Part shown: one piece after another, positions 11,019 to 22,205 of the stretch
Layout: every line of letters starts with the position of its first letter
Numbering within the stretch: position 1 is the first letter of the stretch
Source of the DNA: Bombyx mori
Taxonomy: Eukaryota; Arthropoda; Insecta; Lepidoptera; Bombycidae
Direction of reading: 5' to 3'
Length of the DNA stretch: 64,000 nt
Assembly: GCF_030269925.1 (NCBI RefSeq)
Contig: NC_085128.1
Location: forward strand, 5,582,501-5,646,500
The notes under the pieces: model-generated
Told to the model about the DNA's origin: nothing
Seen by the model: the letters and a program-made list of their open reading frames with translations, nothing else
Database searches by the model: none
Translations under genes and position numbers: made by a program

Positions 11019-11692
11019 TTTCTATTAATAGAGAGGTGAAAGGCTTTTTGGGTTAAGCGAAATTTTTGCAAATTCACAGAGAAGCAATTTCCAGTTTAAA
11101 ATTTGGAAAAAATATCGTACCAAAAAAAAAACTTCTTCAGCTGTTTGAATGGGGTAAACTTAATTGAAGTTCAATTAAAATCATCGAATTGTTAATATTG
11201 ATACCAAATAAACCGGACCTTTAATTGTAAAGACAAATGTCGCGTATTAAGTGAAATTTTGCTTAACCCAAACAGCCTTTCAACTCTCAATATAATGGTG
11301 TCGTGTTATATCATCAAAGAAAACAGTGCCACAGCTGAGCCACTGACGTTACTATTGTTCATGGGCGACTCTAAGTATCTACCGTCAGAAGCATCGCATA
11401 TTTGCCTAACTTCAATGGCAATTAAAAAAAGTTCATTCATAATGTACGCCTGCCTGGATAGGTATCGCTACATTGCCTATATCTGCCGCGCAGCATTCAT
11501 GAGTTGCGCTTTAAGGCGAAGCAAAACTATTTAAAAAAACTAAACAATTCCCACTTCAACTTCCAATTGGTCGGCGGTGTTCACTGATTCGGACTGTCTG
11601 TTTACTAAACTGCCATAAAATCATTAATCATATCTGTACTTATGTGATATCTTCATTCCAGCACGTACTATACTTACTACTATACTAGCAAG

Positions 11693-11829
11693 TAACTATA
11701 CTTGAGACCTTAGAACTTATATCTCAAGGTGGGTGGCGCATTTACGTTGTAGATGTCTATGGGCTCGAGTAACCACTTAACACCAGATGGGCTGTGAGCT
11801 CGTCCACCCATCTAAGCAATAAAAATAAA
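11693..11829 (+). mobile_element. Bm1-like SINE, 3' part only
   Basis: Starts at the CTTGAGACCTTAGAACTTAT part of the body and ends TAAGCAATAAAAATAAAA. It lies about 100 bases from the donor of the basic-tail exon, antisense to the gene. Confidence 0.8.
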
Positions 11830-11930
11830 ATAACAAACAGATGTGACCAAAAATATCGGCAGGGCTTTGTTTGCGTTCATAATGCATTTTGTATAAAACG
11901 TAAAACAAAGTAAATAGAAAATAGACTTAC

Positions 11931-12144
11931 CGAAATCCATAGCTGACGGGAAGGCTGAGCCTCCGAATCCTTTGGTAGCGTCTCCGAGAGGCTTTATCAT
12001 GTCTCCCATGACTCCGCCGAGCGCTAAAGCACAAGCTCCCCCACCGCCCATTCCCATTCCTCCCTTCTTCTTCTTACTTTTACTGCTTAACTTCCTATTT
12101 CTTGTCTGGATACCTTCCTTCTTCATCGTCAAAGGTCGGTTTAC
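11931..12144 (-). CDS. grn: GATA transcription factor, exon with basic tail of the C-finger
   Basis: This exon continues the GATA protein across a 29.5 kb intron. It holds 71 codons plus one base. It opens with [20 protein letters not shown] and a lysine run (SSKSKKKK), the basic arm that in GATA factors contacts the minor groove and serves in nuclear localisation. A glycine-rich stretch (GGMGMGGGG) and a less conserved segment ending AMDF follow. The acceptor is ctgcag at 12145-12150 and the donor GTAAGT at 11925-11930. The exon ends in phase 1, matching the next exon, which supplies GT to complete a glycine codon. Reading through the donor would add an unrelated hydrophobic tail before a stop at about 11812, so a retained-intron form is possible but not supported by anything seen. 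The basic arm is of the GATA1/2/3 type. Confidence 0.95.
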
Positions 12145-12150
12145 CTGCAG

Positions 12151-12890
12151 ACAACATAAATTAATTTTATTAAACAATATTTACATAGAGATCGTCTATG
12201 CAATTAAGGCCTTGTTATTTCACTGGCATACGAATGTTAAAAAGCGAATTCTCTATTAAAATCACGTCTTAAAATAACAACCAATTACCGACGAACGTAG
12301 AAACAAAACGTCGTGCCTAATTGAGACATCACAATATTCCGTACGAGTTTTAATAAATCGTAATTGTTCCTTGTCGTCTGTGAATCACACAATTTTTGCT
12401 AACGGCCTTATTCCGTTTTATTGCTGCGACACGACGTTTAGTGGTACGAAAAAAAAACCTCCGCGGTATCAATTTAGAATACTAACTAGGCTGTATAAAG
12501 GCACGCCGAAACCATAAAATGGTATCACAATAGTCCGTGTGCGAATATTCAGTTGTTCGGTGTCCGATGCCGACGCACGATGTCACACGGTGCATCCTAA
12601 TTAGTGCACCGATGCACTCTGTCGGCGTATGTAGTCCGCGAACTGTGGGAATCGGTGATGACGTCGTTATGAGGTTAAGGTCCCCGAGACGTTTCGCCAA
12701 TGTTTTCCTTTTAAGGCTCGCCACAGGTAATCTTCGTTTTGAGCCGTCCATTCAACACGTTCGTTTGATTGATAAGCCATTTATGTGTATAATTATGTAA
12801 CGTACGATATGCTGCTGATGCTCTTGTTTTGATAACAGTGATATTCATATTTTGAGAATTAATTAAATGAAGTTTCAAAAATATATAGGA
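12151..12890. other. Intron DNA with a CpG-rich block
   Basis: The part at 12520-12760 is much richer in CpG than its surroundings and carries open frames on both strands with no family signature. It matches no repeat elsewhere in the window. It could be a conserved regulatory block or an old insertion. Confidence 0.35.
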
Positions 12891-13116
12891 CTAGCCGTAC
12901 TCGCCCGCTTCGTTGGACATTTAAAACTAACATTGTTATTTATTGTCATTATTATTATTAGGGAGTCTAATACTCATATAAATATTAGCCTATCCATTAA
13001 GTACATGTATTTTCTACATGGATACCAAGTTTCAAGTCAATCGGATACATGGTTCAGTAGTTATAACGGAACATCCGTAAAAACCAATTTAGATTTATAT
13101 ATTAGTATATAAGTAG
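12891..13116 (-). mobile_element. Short Helitron (minus)
   Basis: Read on the minus strand it ends GCGGGCGAGTACGGCTAG before a host T. A sister copy lies at 41091-41303. The 5' boundary is approximate. No coding content. Confidence 0.65.
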
Positions 13117-13450
13117 ATATAGTTTTTGACAGCCAATTGAATGACAACAAAATGTGTATCAAAATCTCCGGGTCAACTATCTCGGTCACTTTCTGCTTTG
13201 CAACGTTGTTTCCAAGAATCGTGCGTCACGACGGACGGACGATGGAACGGACAATGAGTTATTCATCGCCTTCCAAGGAACTCGCCGGCATGTGGGCCCT
13301 AAACGCACGATTGCATTCGGCGGTGCCAGCAATGCGCATGACCTGCCCTTCAGCTTCGCGTTCGGAGATCGCAGTACCGTGTTAATTACGAACATATGAC
13401 GACGGAATTAAGCTGCAAAGGCTAATAGAGAGAAACAGTTTAAACATCAC
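13117..13450. other. Unique CpG-rich intron segment
   Basis: Overlapping open frames (13137-13399) arise from the base composition. No domain or splice pattern was found. Confidence 0.35.
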
Positions 13451-13812
13451 CTTTTTTCCTACCTAAGCTGGTAGCCTTGAGAAGCTATTTGAGCGTAACC
13501 TTAACTAGTAGGTGAGCTCACATGGCTCAAACCGGAGTGATGCTAGCACTGACCCTAGCAAGAGCCGTGCTTCGCAGAATCTACCACCGGATCGGAAACG
13601 CGACCCACTGAGAAGATCCGGCGAGAAACTCAGTGGGCTGTGTCTATGGGTTAATTCGCTCGTCGAGCCCTTCGTCGCAAGCGACGGGTTCGACGAGGAC
13701 GGTGATCGGTGCTTGTGGTACCTAAAAGTGCCGTTAATGGATCGGGAGGATCCGTAATGACGTGTTTTGGGCGACGTCGACTGTTTACCATTCGGTCTAC
13801 AGGATCGGGTAT
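13451..13812 (-). mobile_element. Jockey-clade LINE 3' end (family B)
   Basis: Same tail as 3661-4066; poly(A) is the T-run at its left end. The real coding strand is minus. The plus-strand frame over it is a shadow. Confidence 0.75.
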
Positions 13813-13829
13813 GGTAAATCACATTGAAG

Positions 13830-14095
13830 GCATCATGCATCAAGGCATTTCAGAATGTATTGATGGACTTTGAATAAGCACAAGGCATTATTTTGTTGCC
13901 TATTGATAATTGTCCGTGTTTTTAAGTGGAGACCGCGAACTGGTAGGCGTATTGAAAGAAGGATCGAAGTAAGAACGCCCTCAGGCTCAGTGGAGTGAAG
14001 ACATATGCGGGGTGGCTGGCAATGTTGGGATAAAAGAAGTCGAGCATCGTGCTCAGTGGCTTGCAATTGGAGAGGCCTATGTGCAACAGTGTACT
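13830..14095 (+). pseudogene. RTE-like LINE reverse transcriptase C-terminus, degraded
   Basis: Fragments of a LINE C-terminal region appear in shifted frames: WRPRTGRRIERR, then DICGVAGNVGIKEVEHRAQW and AIGEAYVQQCTAN. The pattern W..D...AG....A.DR..W...GEAYVQQ is usual at the end of RTE-type (and related) LINE proteins. At least one frameshift and a stop break it. Confidence 0.6.
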
Positions 14096-14198
14096 GCTAA
14101 TATATGATTTTATTTCGACTCATTTGATGATGAGTAGTGACAGTCAGCCAAACCTACTGTGCATATTTTTTTAAACTTAGCGTTATTGTTTATCTATA

Positions 14199-14622
14199 TC
14201 TATACTAACATTATAAAGCTAAAGAGTTTGTTTGTTTGAACGCGCTAATCTCAGGACTAAATGGTCAGATTTAAAAATATATTTCAGGGTTAGATATCCC
14301 ATTTATTGAGGTAGGCTATAAGCTATATAACATCACGCTAAGACCAATACAAGAGGGGCACCAATAAAGAATGTTTAAAAATCGGGTTTTTTCCCTTTTG
14401 AGAGCTTCCGCTGCGTGCGCTGTAAAAACGGTTAAAGTTTCGCTAAAATAATGTATATAAGAATTGTTCCCCTTTAAAAGATCTAAAAAAAGTTCGCGAT
14501 AGCATATGTCTATATGTTAAGGTTGGCTCACTATAACGTTTTCTATGCTAACCAAATTTGTTCTAAAGTAAAGCATTATTTGCGAACTATTCCACGCGGA
14601 CGAAGTCGCGGACAAAAGCTAG
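14199..14622 (+). mobile_element. Non-autonomous Helitron
   Basis: Begins TCTATACTAACATTATAAAG... and ends with a stem (CGCGGACGAAGTCGCGGAC) followed by AAAAGCTAG and a host T. This is a well-known lepidopteran Helitron terminus. No coding content. Confidence 0.85.
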
Positions 14623-16517
14623 TTTATTGTGTAAACTGTTTATTGTCAGGAGAAATTTATAGACAAAGCATATATTTTTTTCTCTATTAGTTAGTGTAAA
14701 GCTATTTTCCTGTAAGCGACTCTTCGTAGTGTGCAGTTATCAATTCCCTGCGTCCCTAATACGTTCCCGCGAAACGCCCACACATCGCGTCACTCCACAT
14801 TACCGACATACCGAGCCGTCGGTACTCTCAATTGAACCAATATAAAATGCATTAACATTAACACGAATGCCGAGAGATTTAGCTGCATCCGAATTGGGTC
14901 ATCGCAGAACCTTAATGACTTGATATGTGATTTCGCATTTATATTTAGATACCCACGCACTGACTTACGTAACGAATCTTAAAATATTTGCTATAAAATA
15001 CCATTAAGCAAATGATTTGTTTGAATGAAAAGCCTGATTATAATAAAGACTCTGCCTGTTTTATTATTTTATTATAATTTAATTAATATTATTGTTTCGT
15101 ACAAAAAAAGATTCGTGTCATCAAAATTCGTTCTAAAGTAAAACTTTATAGCCGAATGAACAGAGAATACGTATAGGAATATTTAACTTTCTCTCGCACT
15201 CTTACATTTTAAGAGCGGTGTTCTTGTAAGTTTATTTCAATGTTAGATTTTGAATAACATATATTTGATAAAAATCTTTACATGATTCCCTAGGTCTGTC
15301 ATAATTCCTGGTAATATTTTGGTGAGTGTATATGCCAAAATCATACCTGGAACATTCATGAACCTAAAAAAATAATTGAACATCAATATTAAATAAATAC
15401 AAAGTTTTACAATTACGTTTTTAATGAGCTTATCGCAGTTTTTTTTTTTAAATCTTGTTCGTTGCTTATTGAACTACAGAACCGTAAAACGGTCTGGTAA
15501 TTTTTACGAGTACACATTCATTATGTTCAGATAATGACTTAATATTCAATTGATTTTAATTATAATAGCAAATTATCTAAATAAAATTCTATCACAAGCC
15601 ACAAAAAATGTTTACGATTCAACTAAGCTCTTCACATGAATCGGAAGATCATTGGAAAGATTAAATTATGTTCTACTTAAAGATTCAAAACAAAGCGGTG
15701 TCTGACTGTAGTTTTATTTATTTATTGTTAATGTATTTTGGAAATGTTGTTTTAAGGTTTTTTTTTCTTTTAGAATTTATCAATTTAAATGTGAATATTG
15801 ACAGAATGTAGATTCTGGGATATTCAAATTTTTTAAACCTGAAATATGGGAACTAAAAATACATTATTGGATTTCATCATACGTATATTTTATTAGGTAT
15901 ATTAATAATAATAGGCACGACCAAATCGATTGAGCTGTTTTAATCCTGTTGAATGTGAGGAATGTATTTATGAATATTTTGATATATTATGGCGTCATAT
16001 TCAAAACGATATTATGTAAATATAATTATGACTAAACATTAGAAAAATTTAAATACAACTCTGTCTTTGCACAGCCGTAATAAAATTCCCAGCGTCTACT
16101 CCGGTTCGCATGCAAATCGGAAAACTCAAGTATATTTACAGTTACACGATTACTTATGTGCGGAAAAAGATACACAGTTATACATAATGCAGTTCATGAC
16201 AGAAAGCGTCCGCCATGTTGGGGCTGAATTGCTTAATAACCGGCTATTATGTCAGGTTAATTACATTGCATGTTCCCGACTGTGGGTATATGTTCCGGGC
16301 GAGGAAAATGTGTTCATATGTAAAGGGTATAATGAACTGTGTATCATGGGGTATATGCATATATGTGTGATTTTTAGCACAAATGTGAACTTCATCGGCC
16401 TAATGTAGAATGGTTTCCGGGGCTCATAAGCGCAACGCGACTACCTAAAGCCATGAAAATCGAAGTGTTAATTGTATTCCACAACGTAAAACCTATATAC
16501 TCTTTCTGGTCGTTCCC
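14623..16517. other. Unique AT-rich intron DNA
   Basis: No repeat or exon was recognised. A 113-codon plus frame at 16067-16408 has no family or splice signature and is probably chance. Confidence 0.45.
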
Positions 16518-17010
16518 TCAATGCTGAGGATCGTGACTGTATGTCAATCTTCTCCACTCGGTCCGGTTCTGCGCCATATGTACCGCTCCCTGTATCTGGC
16601 CTCCAGTCACCTCCTTGAGTTGGTCCACCCATCTAGCTGGCGCTCTTCCTCTAGCGCGCTTCCCCTCCGTTTGTCCGAGAATGATGAGTTTCTCCAGGCT
16701 GTGCAATGAGGATCGCATTATGTGCCCAAAGAAACTCCGGATCCTTTCCTGGTACATAGTCAGCAGGCGCTTGGTGACCCTCAGCTCTTCGATGATGGAG
16801 ATATTGGTTCTCATAGCTGTCCAAGGAATGCGTAGCAGCTTTCTCCAGCAATACATTTCAAAGGCCTCGATCTTTTTGCGTTCCTTTTTCCTGACACACC
16901 AAGTCTCCACCCCGTACAGGAAGATAGAGAAGACCAACGTACGAACCAAACGCATCTTATATACAGATATACAACATATATACAGAGAAACGCAAAACAA
17001 AACACTACTG
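16518..17010 (-). pseudogene. RTE-type LINE reverse transcriptase C-terminus
   Basis: This minus-strand frame carries the C-terminal third of a LINE reverse transcriptase: RTLVFSIFLYGVETW, then FEMYCWRKLLRIPW, RIRSFFGHIMRS, and RARGRAPARWVDQL...EWRRL near its end. This order (LYG.E.W, CWR..LRI.W, FGH..R, RGR...W.DQ) is characteristic of RTE-like elements. The frame is open to its stop at 16518, but the catalytic polymerase core is missing, so this is a 5'-truncated copy with no function expected. Residues upstream of about 16985 look unrelated to the family. Confidence 0.8.
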
Positions 17011-17520
17011 CTACGTTCCGAGTGAAGGATGGTTGTACACAGTCGGCGAATACATAAAATCAAACTAGCATCACATAAACAATTCACGGCGCGTTATCAT
17101 TGAAAAGTTTCCACAAAGTCGGTACCGGGAGCCTCGTAATTACAGATATACAACCAGTCATATGGCAATGAATCCGCTTTCCGGCGGCTACACGCCCTCC
17201 GCATGCAACCTACACGGGCACGTGACGGACACGACACGCTTACGCGAAAACGTTAAATCACATAAGCTTTGTGGCTTTGCTGTTAGTTCAACAACGAAAT
17301 ACTGTTATTGCTTTTCGGCTGGTTACGTTAATTTTATCGCCCGACTTATCGTACTTTGAGTTCAATAAATTAATTAGTTACAGTGTTAGCGAACGTAATA
17401 CGTTCGTGTGAATTTAATGTTGCTATGTGAATTTGATTATGAGTGGCAAGAAATCAATTGTAATATAATAAATACGAAACGTTTTGTCCAGCTTTAAGTC
17501 TAAAACAAAAGAATTGCAAC
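17011..17520. other. Unique intron DNA
   Basis: Nothing recognised beyond chance frames. Confidence 0.4.
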
Positions 17521-17757
17521 TTTTTATTTATGTAATTGCTTGTATGGGTGCAGGAGCTTACAGCCCACCTGGTGTTAACTGGTTATGGCTATAGACATTT
17601 ACAACGTTAATTCGCCATCCACCTTGAGATGTAAGTTCTAAGATCTCAGTATAGTTACAACGGCTACCCCACCCTTCAAGCCGAAACGCATTACTGCTTT
17701 ACGGCAGAAATAGGTGGGGTGGTGGTACCTACCCGTGCGGACTCACAAAAGGTCCTA
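17521..17757 (-). mobile_element. Bm1-like SINE body
   Basis: Minus-oriented body with poly(T) side at the left; no tRNA head. Confidence 0.8.
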
Positions 17758-17808
17758 TTTTGAAACAATGCGATCGTAGAGGCGCGCCTTTCTTCTATAT
17801 GTGTATAC

Positions 17809-18000
17809 TTTTCCCTGCCTATTCGCTGGTAGCCTAAGAGGCTATTCCAGCTACGTCCGGAAGGATAGATGAGCTTACGGGCTCAACTTGAGAGAATTTG
17901 CTAACACTAACCCTAGCAAGAGCAGCGCATTGCAGAATCTACCACCGGTTCGGAATCGCGACCCACTGATAAGATCCGGCGAGAAGCTCAGTGGGCTATG
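17809..18000 (-). mobile_element. Jockey-clade LINE 3' UTR (family B, variant)
   Basis: 3' UTR part only. It has a variant terminal segment (CTATTCGCTGGTAGCCTAAG) shared with 55971-56108. Confidence 0.65.
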
Positions 18001-18338
18001 TATACATATCTCTTATTGTATGTCTACACGTAGCCGATGAACTGCATTCGGTACCCTAGCGACAATGTGTGATAAACTTTTTTAAAGTCACGCATGACGC
18101 CCATATGTAAAGGTGGCTCAATCTCATGCTAATAAAATAAAAATTCTCAGACAATTTAGATTCAATTGTAAAGGATGATGTAATTTGCTTTCGCATAACC
18201 CCAACTCATATATTATAAGTTAAACAGAGAAACAAAGGATTGTATAGCGTGCGCGTCCTACATTCGCGAGTTGTGATGTCTTACGTAACGTAGGAAAGCG
18301 GATTTGGACAAATCGGATTTATGCAGACTATTTTGTAT
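18001..18338. other. Unique AT-rich intron DNA
   Basis: Nothing recognised. Confidence 0.4.
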
Positions 18339-18720
18339 ATTGTGCATTGGAGTTGAGAAAAAAATCGTGGCAATTTTATTCTTTTTGCAAAATATTCTTT
18401 TATTACGTAGACAAAGAAACGAATTAGTTCACGGCTCATTTGGTATTATTGTGCATTGGAGTTAAGCAAAAAAATAATTAATTTTGTAGATTTTTTTTTA
18501 TTTATTATGTAGACAAATTAATGAGTTTACGCAAAATATTCTTTTATTACGTAAACAAATAAATGAATGAGTTCACGGCTCATTTGGTATTATTGTGCAT
18601 TGTAGAGTCAAGCAAAAAAATAATTAATTTTGCAGAACGTTTTTTTTTTATTGTGTAGACAAACGAATGAATTTACGGCCAATTTTTATATTAAGTGGTT
18701 ACTTGAAGCTCGTAGACATA
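18339..18720. repeat. Imperfect tandem repeat with SINE fragments
   Basis: ATTGTGCATTG starts at 18339, 18448 and 18592 (spacing 109 and 144). Each unit carries GCAAAATATTC or TAATTAATTTTG, a TTATTACGTAGACAAA-like motif and GTTCACGGCTCATTTGG. The last motif, and AAGTGGTTACTTGAAGCTCG at the right end, look like degraded Bm1 sequence. Confidence 0.6.
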
Positions 18721-19164
18721 ACGAAGTGACTGCTACAATGCATACCGAAACTTGAAGTTTATATTATAAGAGTTTTCCTTCGCCAACGAAGTCATTCGTA
18801 AAAAGTCATACCTGCCTGCAAAATTTAAACATCGAACACTGTCATAGTTGGTACAATTGTAACTAGTCATTTTGAGATTAATTCTTTACGTCACAACGAC
18901 GTCTTACATTAAAATCTAATTTTGAAATTGAAATTACTAAATCGAATTTCAATATCGCTCTTAGCTCCGTCTTAGCACATTAGCACCGGTGCATCTTGGT
19001 ATTGAGTGCCTATGCGAGATCGAAAGTGCGAGTGAAACGAAACGCAGAACAGAGAAGTAGAGTTTGATGGTCATATGTGATATTGACGCCCGACAACTTA
19101 CAGAGCTCATTTGGTCCTAAATTTCTGTTTTGCGTTAAATTAAAACAAACAATCAGCTACCAGA
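18721..19164. other. Unique intron DNA
   Basis: No gene was recognised. GATGCACCGGTG-like text near 18985 (ACCGGTGCATC) resembles part of a Bm1 head, but is too short to call. Confidence 0.35.
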
Positions 19165-19284
19165 TGATCAGCTCAGCTACTTCGGTCATATTGCCCGCCG
19201 ACAGTCAGATTACTTGGACAAAGTGATTGTGACGGGCCAAGTAGAACAAAAGAGACCCCGCGGCCGATTACCTAGCCGTAGATT
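19165..19284 (+). pseudogene. RTE-type LINE C-terminus, left part (interrupted)
   Basis: The plus frame reads DQLSYFGHIARRQSDYLDKV, then a Gly/Arg-rich GRLPSR, matching RTE-like LINE C-termini. It is broken after PSR by the family D tail at 19285-19566 and resumes at 19567. Confidence 0.7.
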
Positions 19285-19566
19285 GCACAAAGTGGGAATG
19301 AGTTGCTCGCTCCAGGCATTTCAATATTGTAGTAATTGTTACGTTATAATACTCAGTGTAAAAAATTCATATTTAAAAAAATAATAATATTAAAAAATAA
19401 ATAAATAATAATTTTATATGTAAAAAAAAAGACATGCCCGCTGAGTTTCTTGCCAATTCTTCTCAGGACGGAGGCTAGTTCTTGTGAATTGGCGGTAGTT
19501 CTTTTGACGTTCAACAAGTATGTACTTTCATTTATGTTGAATAAAAAATTTTTTGATTTGATTTGA
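19285..19566 (+). mobile_element. LINE 3' tail (family D) nested in an RTE copy
   Basis: Same sequence as 9765-10015, ending in ATAAAAAATTTTTTGATTTGATTTG, an A/T-rich LINE tail. It splits one RTE reading frame, so it inserted later. Confidence 0.75.
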
Positions 19567-19720
19567 TTTGGTTGGTGTGATCAAGTAGCCGCTCTAACTG
19601 GGTTGCCAGTCGCAACCGCCATTCGAGCAGCTGAGGACCGGACGAGATGGAAACAGTTCACGAGACAGGCAACGGTCAAGTTTCAGGGACACGACCTTCA
19701 GCAATGAAGAAAGCGACAAA
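19567..19720 (+). pseudogene. RTE-type LINE C-terminus, right part (interrupted)
   Basis: Resumes as DQVAALTGLPVATAIRAAED, then RTRWKQF and TVKFQGHDLQQ. Joined in order with 19165-19284 it gives the usual RGR-x-PSRW-x-DQV...AEDR.RW arrangement. Confidence 0.7.
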
Positions 19721-19845
19721 GAAGAAGAAAACAAACAAAAATGTCTATATCAAAATTCAACGTACCTACAAATTAATAGAACTGGAACGATATCTAATTG
19801 ACAGTACACAGCTTGAGCCGGTTAGCATATGAAATTTTATATGGG

Positions 19846-20095
19846 AATAATTTATTATGTAATAACTACAACGGTCATCCGGTCCCAATTTAGGATTCCC
19901 TGTTTTATACCAGAGACTGAAAAACATACTTATAATGTTGAAATATACATATATAGATAATAAACACCCAGACAAAGAGCAAACAAACCTGTTCGTCACA
20001 CAATGTTTGCCCGATGTGGGAATCGAACCCACGACTCTTGGCGCAACACTCAGAGCCGCTAACTACTGCACCACCAGGTTAGTCAGTTATGTTAA
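19846..20095 (-). mobile_element. tRNA-derived SINE (family S)
   Basis: On the minus strand: box A-like TGGTGGTGCAGTAGTTAGCGG, box B GGGTTCGATTCCCAC, then the body GAACAGGTTTGTTTGCTC. It has the best preserved head of the three copies. Confidence 0.85.
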
Positions 20096-21635
20096 CGCAT
20101 AAGAGCTCAATCCCATCCGTAACATCATAATTCTAACGAAACAGAACATTCCATGAAAAAGAAGAAAGGGCATGTTTATGATTCGACACCGATGCGGAAT
20201 CTCTTGGTTTGTCGCAAAAAAATCTACCATCCATTCCTATTTTCTTGTAACGATAAAGACACAAAGTCAAAGTTTAATTAAAATTATTTATTTGTTTGCT
20301 ACCATTCGACACGATATAATATCTTCTTCAAACAAGGCTGGAGAATGTCTTCAGCAGTAGGCAGCGGCTTAGTGCACCCTTGGAATTTTTAATGACTATC
20401 ATTAATAGCGACCACTCCGCTGCCCTTCGTCTTCAAAAATGTATATATGACAAAAAGTAAATAGTGACGTCCAAATCTTGTGACTTGTTCCAAATTTTGT
20501 ATCAGTAAAATAAAGATAATGTTGGTATCATTAAAAAAATTAATTCGCAAGTCTTAAATATATTTTCCGCTTTCATTTCAAAAGATTACTTTTATTTATA
20601 ATATATCACATTTATATTATATCATACCACGAAATACGAAATAGTTTGCATAAAAATCTCTTTTGTAAAAAAAAAAAGCATTCTCTTTGTATTCGTTAAG
20701 GTTGAAGTAATGCAGAGTTTGCATCGTCATGTGACAAGAATGTCATACTGGCACGCTACAGGTAATACAAAATCGATCAGGCTCATGTCAATGTAAAAAC
20801 ATACCGTTTGTAGTATATAAATAGGTCTATATTTCTTTTGTATCGATTTTTATAGTGACGCTGTGTTATTATTAAAATAACGAATAGCATTTTTTGACAT
20901 TATTTTTCTAAACGGACTTATAAAGTTCCGATATATATTCTAAAAAGACCGTTATAATAATTAAAACTACTTTTATGGTTAATTCTATCGTTTTTATTGT
21001 CATGTCAACAGACAATTAGTACATTATTCAAATATTGACGAACAGCAATTTGGTCGTCCGTGTTCACGAAAACTGAAGTATTCCAAAGGTAGGATATAAT
21101 TTAATGACAATAAAAAAACGGGTGATGAAACTGAAAACTATAAGGCCGTTGACGGTTATAAATATCATAAGTATCAGCTCAGTCTAGTTCAGGCTCTGAA
21201 ATATTTTACACACAAAAAGCAATTTCTTCAACATTACAAGCATTTGAATTACATTTCTAGAGCATGCAGTGCGTTTATAACATTATCAAGGTACGTCTTC
21301 CGTACAAATACAGTAATAAAATCGTTGTCATGAGAAAACAACTGGTACACCCCACAATGGCTTGGAAAATTCACGCACGGACTCCAGCGCGTAATTTTTC
21401 CAGTAGAAAGTTTTATTATGTCGTTAATTGTTGGAAAACGGCACACGAATCTCCTATTGGACATAAAACAGCAATGAAATGGAACAACGACATATTAACC
21501 AATCAGAAGCGTCGTAAATGTGTGATTGATTGCGATCGACGAACTGACGGGACGAAAACAATGTGCCGGCAAACAACGGGAACTATGCTTTTTACGATGC
21601 AATTAGAAAGATATTCAGTGAGTAAATAAATACAC
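20096..21635. other. Unique AT-rich intron DNA
   Basis: No repeat was recognised. The 121-codon plus frame at 21264-21629 has no family signature and is compositionally unremarkable. Confidence 0.4.
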
Positions 21636-21870
21636 GGGACTTTTTGGCGGGAACGCGAGGAGTGAAGTTGTGTGATTTGTTTGATTTTGTCTATTTAGTG
21701 TTCCTTCAGGTTTAAACGTGTAATAACGGTGGTTTATTAACTGTTTAATATCTGTGAAAGTGCACAAATGTGGGAAAATGAAACAAAGCCGCTGAACGTA
21801 ACTTCTCGGGATCCTCCAAAAAGGCCACTGAAAAAGTCTCAGTAAATAACCACAATTTTACTGAGATTAT
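21636..21870 (+). mobile_element. Family E retroposon, 3' part missing
   Basis: Starts CTTTTTGGCGGGAACGCGAGG and keeps a short ATG frame beginning MWENETKPL, then a CTCAGTAAA/TTTACTGAG stem. It lacks the A-rich 3' half seen at 23437-23850 and 63445-63852. Confidence 0.65.
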
Positions 21871-22203
21871 ATTATATGATATTTTGTAAATTTTAATCAT
21901 TTATGTCGCGATTAGTTTCCGTCGTTTTTTATTATTCATAAACTGTAACTAATAAAAACGGCCAATTAAAAAAATCTTATTACTTGACGCTGGCTAATGC
22001 ACAAACCGTGCCGGAGACAAAAAATAAAAAGAAGAAGAAGAGTAGATACACTGTGATCGTCAAAATTTTATCAGAGTATTTGATAGTAAAAGTATAATAT
22101 TTTAAGTATGATTTAAGAGCAATAGATATTAAAAGATCAATTGATGGTAGGCAAACAGTTTTATCATATTAGATTATTAAAGAAATTTCATTCTGAAAAT
22201 CAG
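21871..22203. other. Unique AT-rich intron DNA
   Basis: Nothing recognised. Confidence 0.4.
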
Positions 22204-22205
22204 TA

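Noticed and set aside
11812..11930. GATA ORF extension past the basic-tail exon
   Set aside because: A consensus GTAAGT donor sits at the end of the conserved part, and the next exon matches its phase. The extension is hydrophobic and intron-like.
13512..13757. Plus-strand 81-codon open frame with PDRKRDPLRRSGEKLS
   Set aside because: The same peptide appears wherever family B or B' occurs. The true coding strand is the opposite one (Jockey LINE C-terminus and 3' UTR), so this is a shadow.
16615..17025. 136-codon plus frame
   Set aside because: Lies opposite the RTE reverse transcriptase frame, which has clear family motifs on the minus strand.
19980..20095. Possible true tRNA gene (box A and box B present)
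   Set aside because: The head continues into a SINE body and does not fold as a complete tRNA; it is a tRNA-derived SINE.
21264..21629. 121-codon plus frame
   Set aside because: No domain, no splice pattern and no repeat relation; length is within what chance allows in 64 kb.
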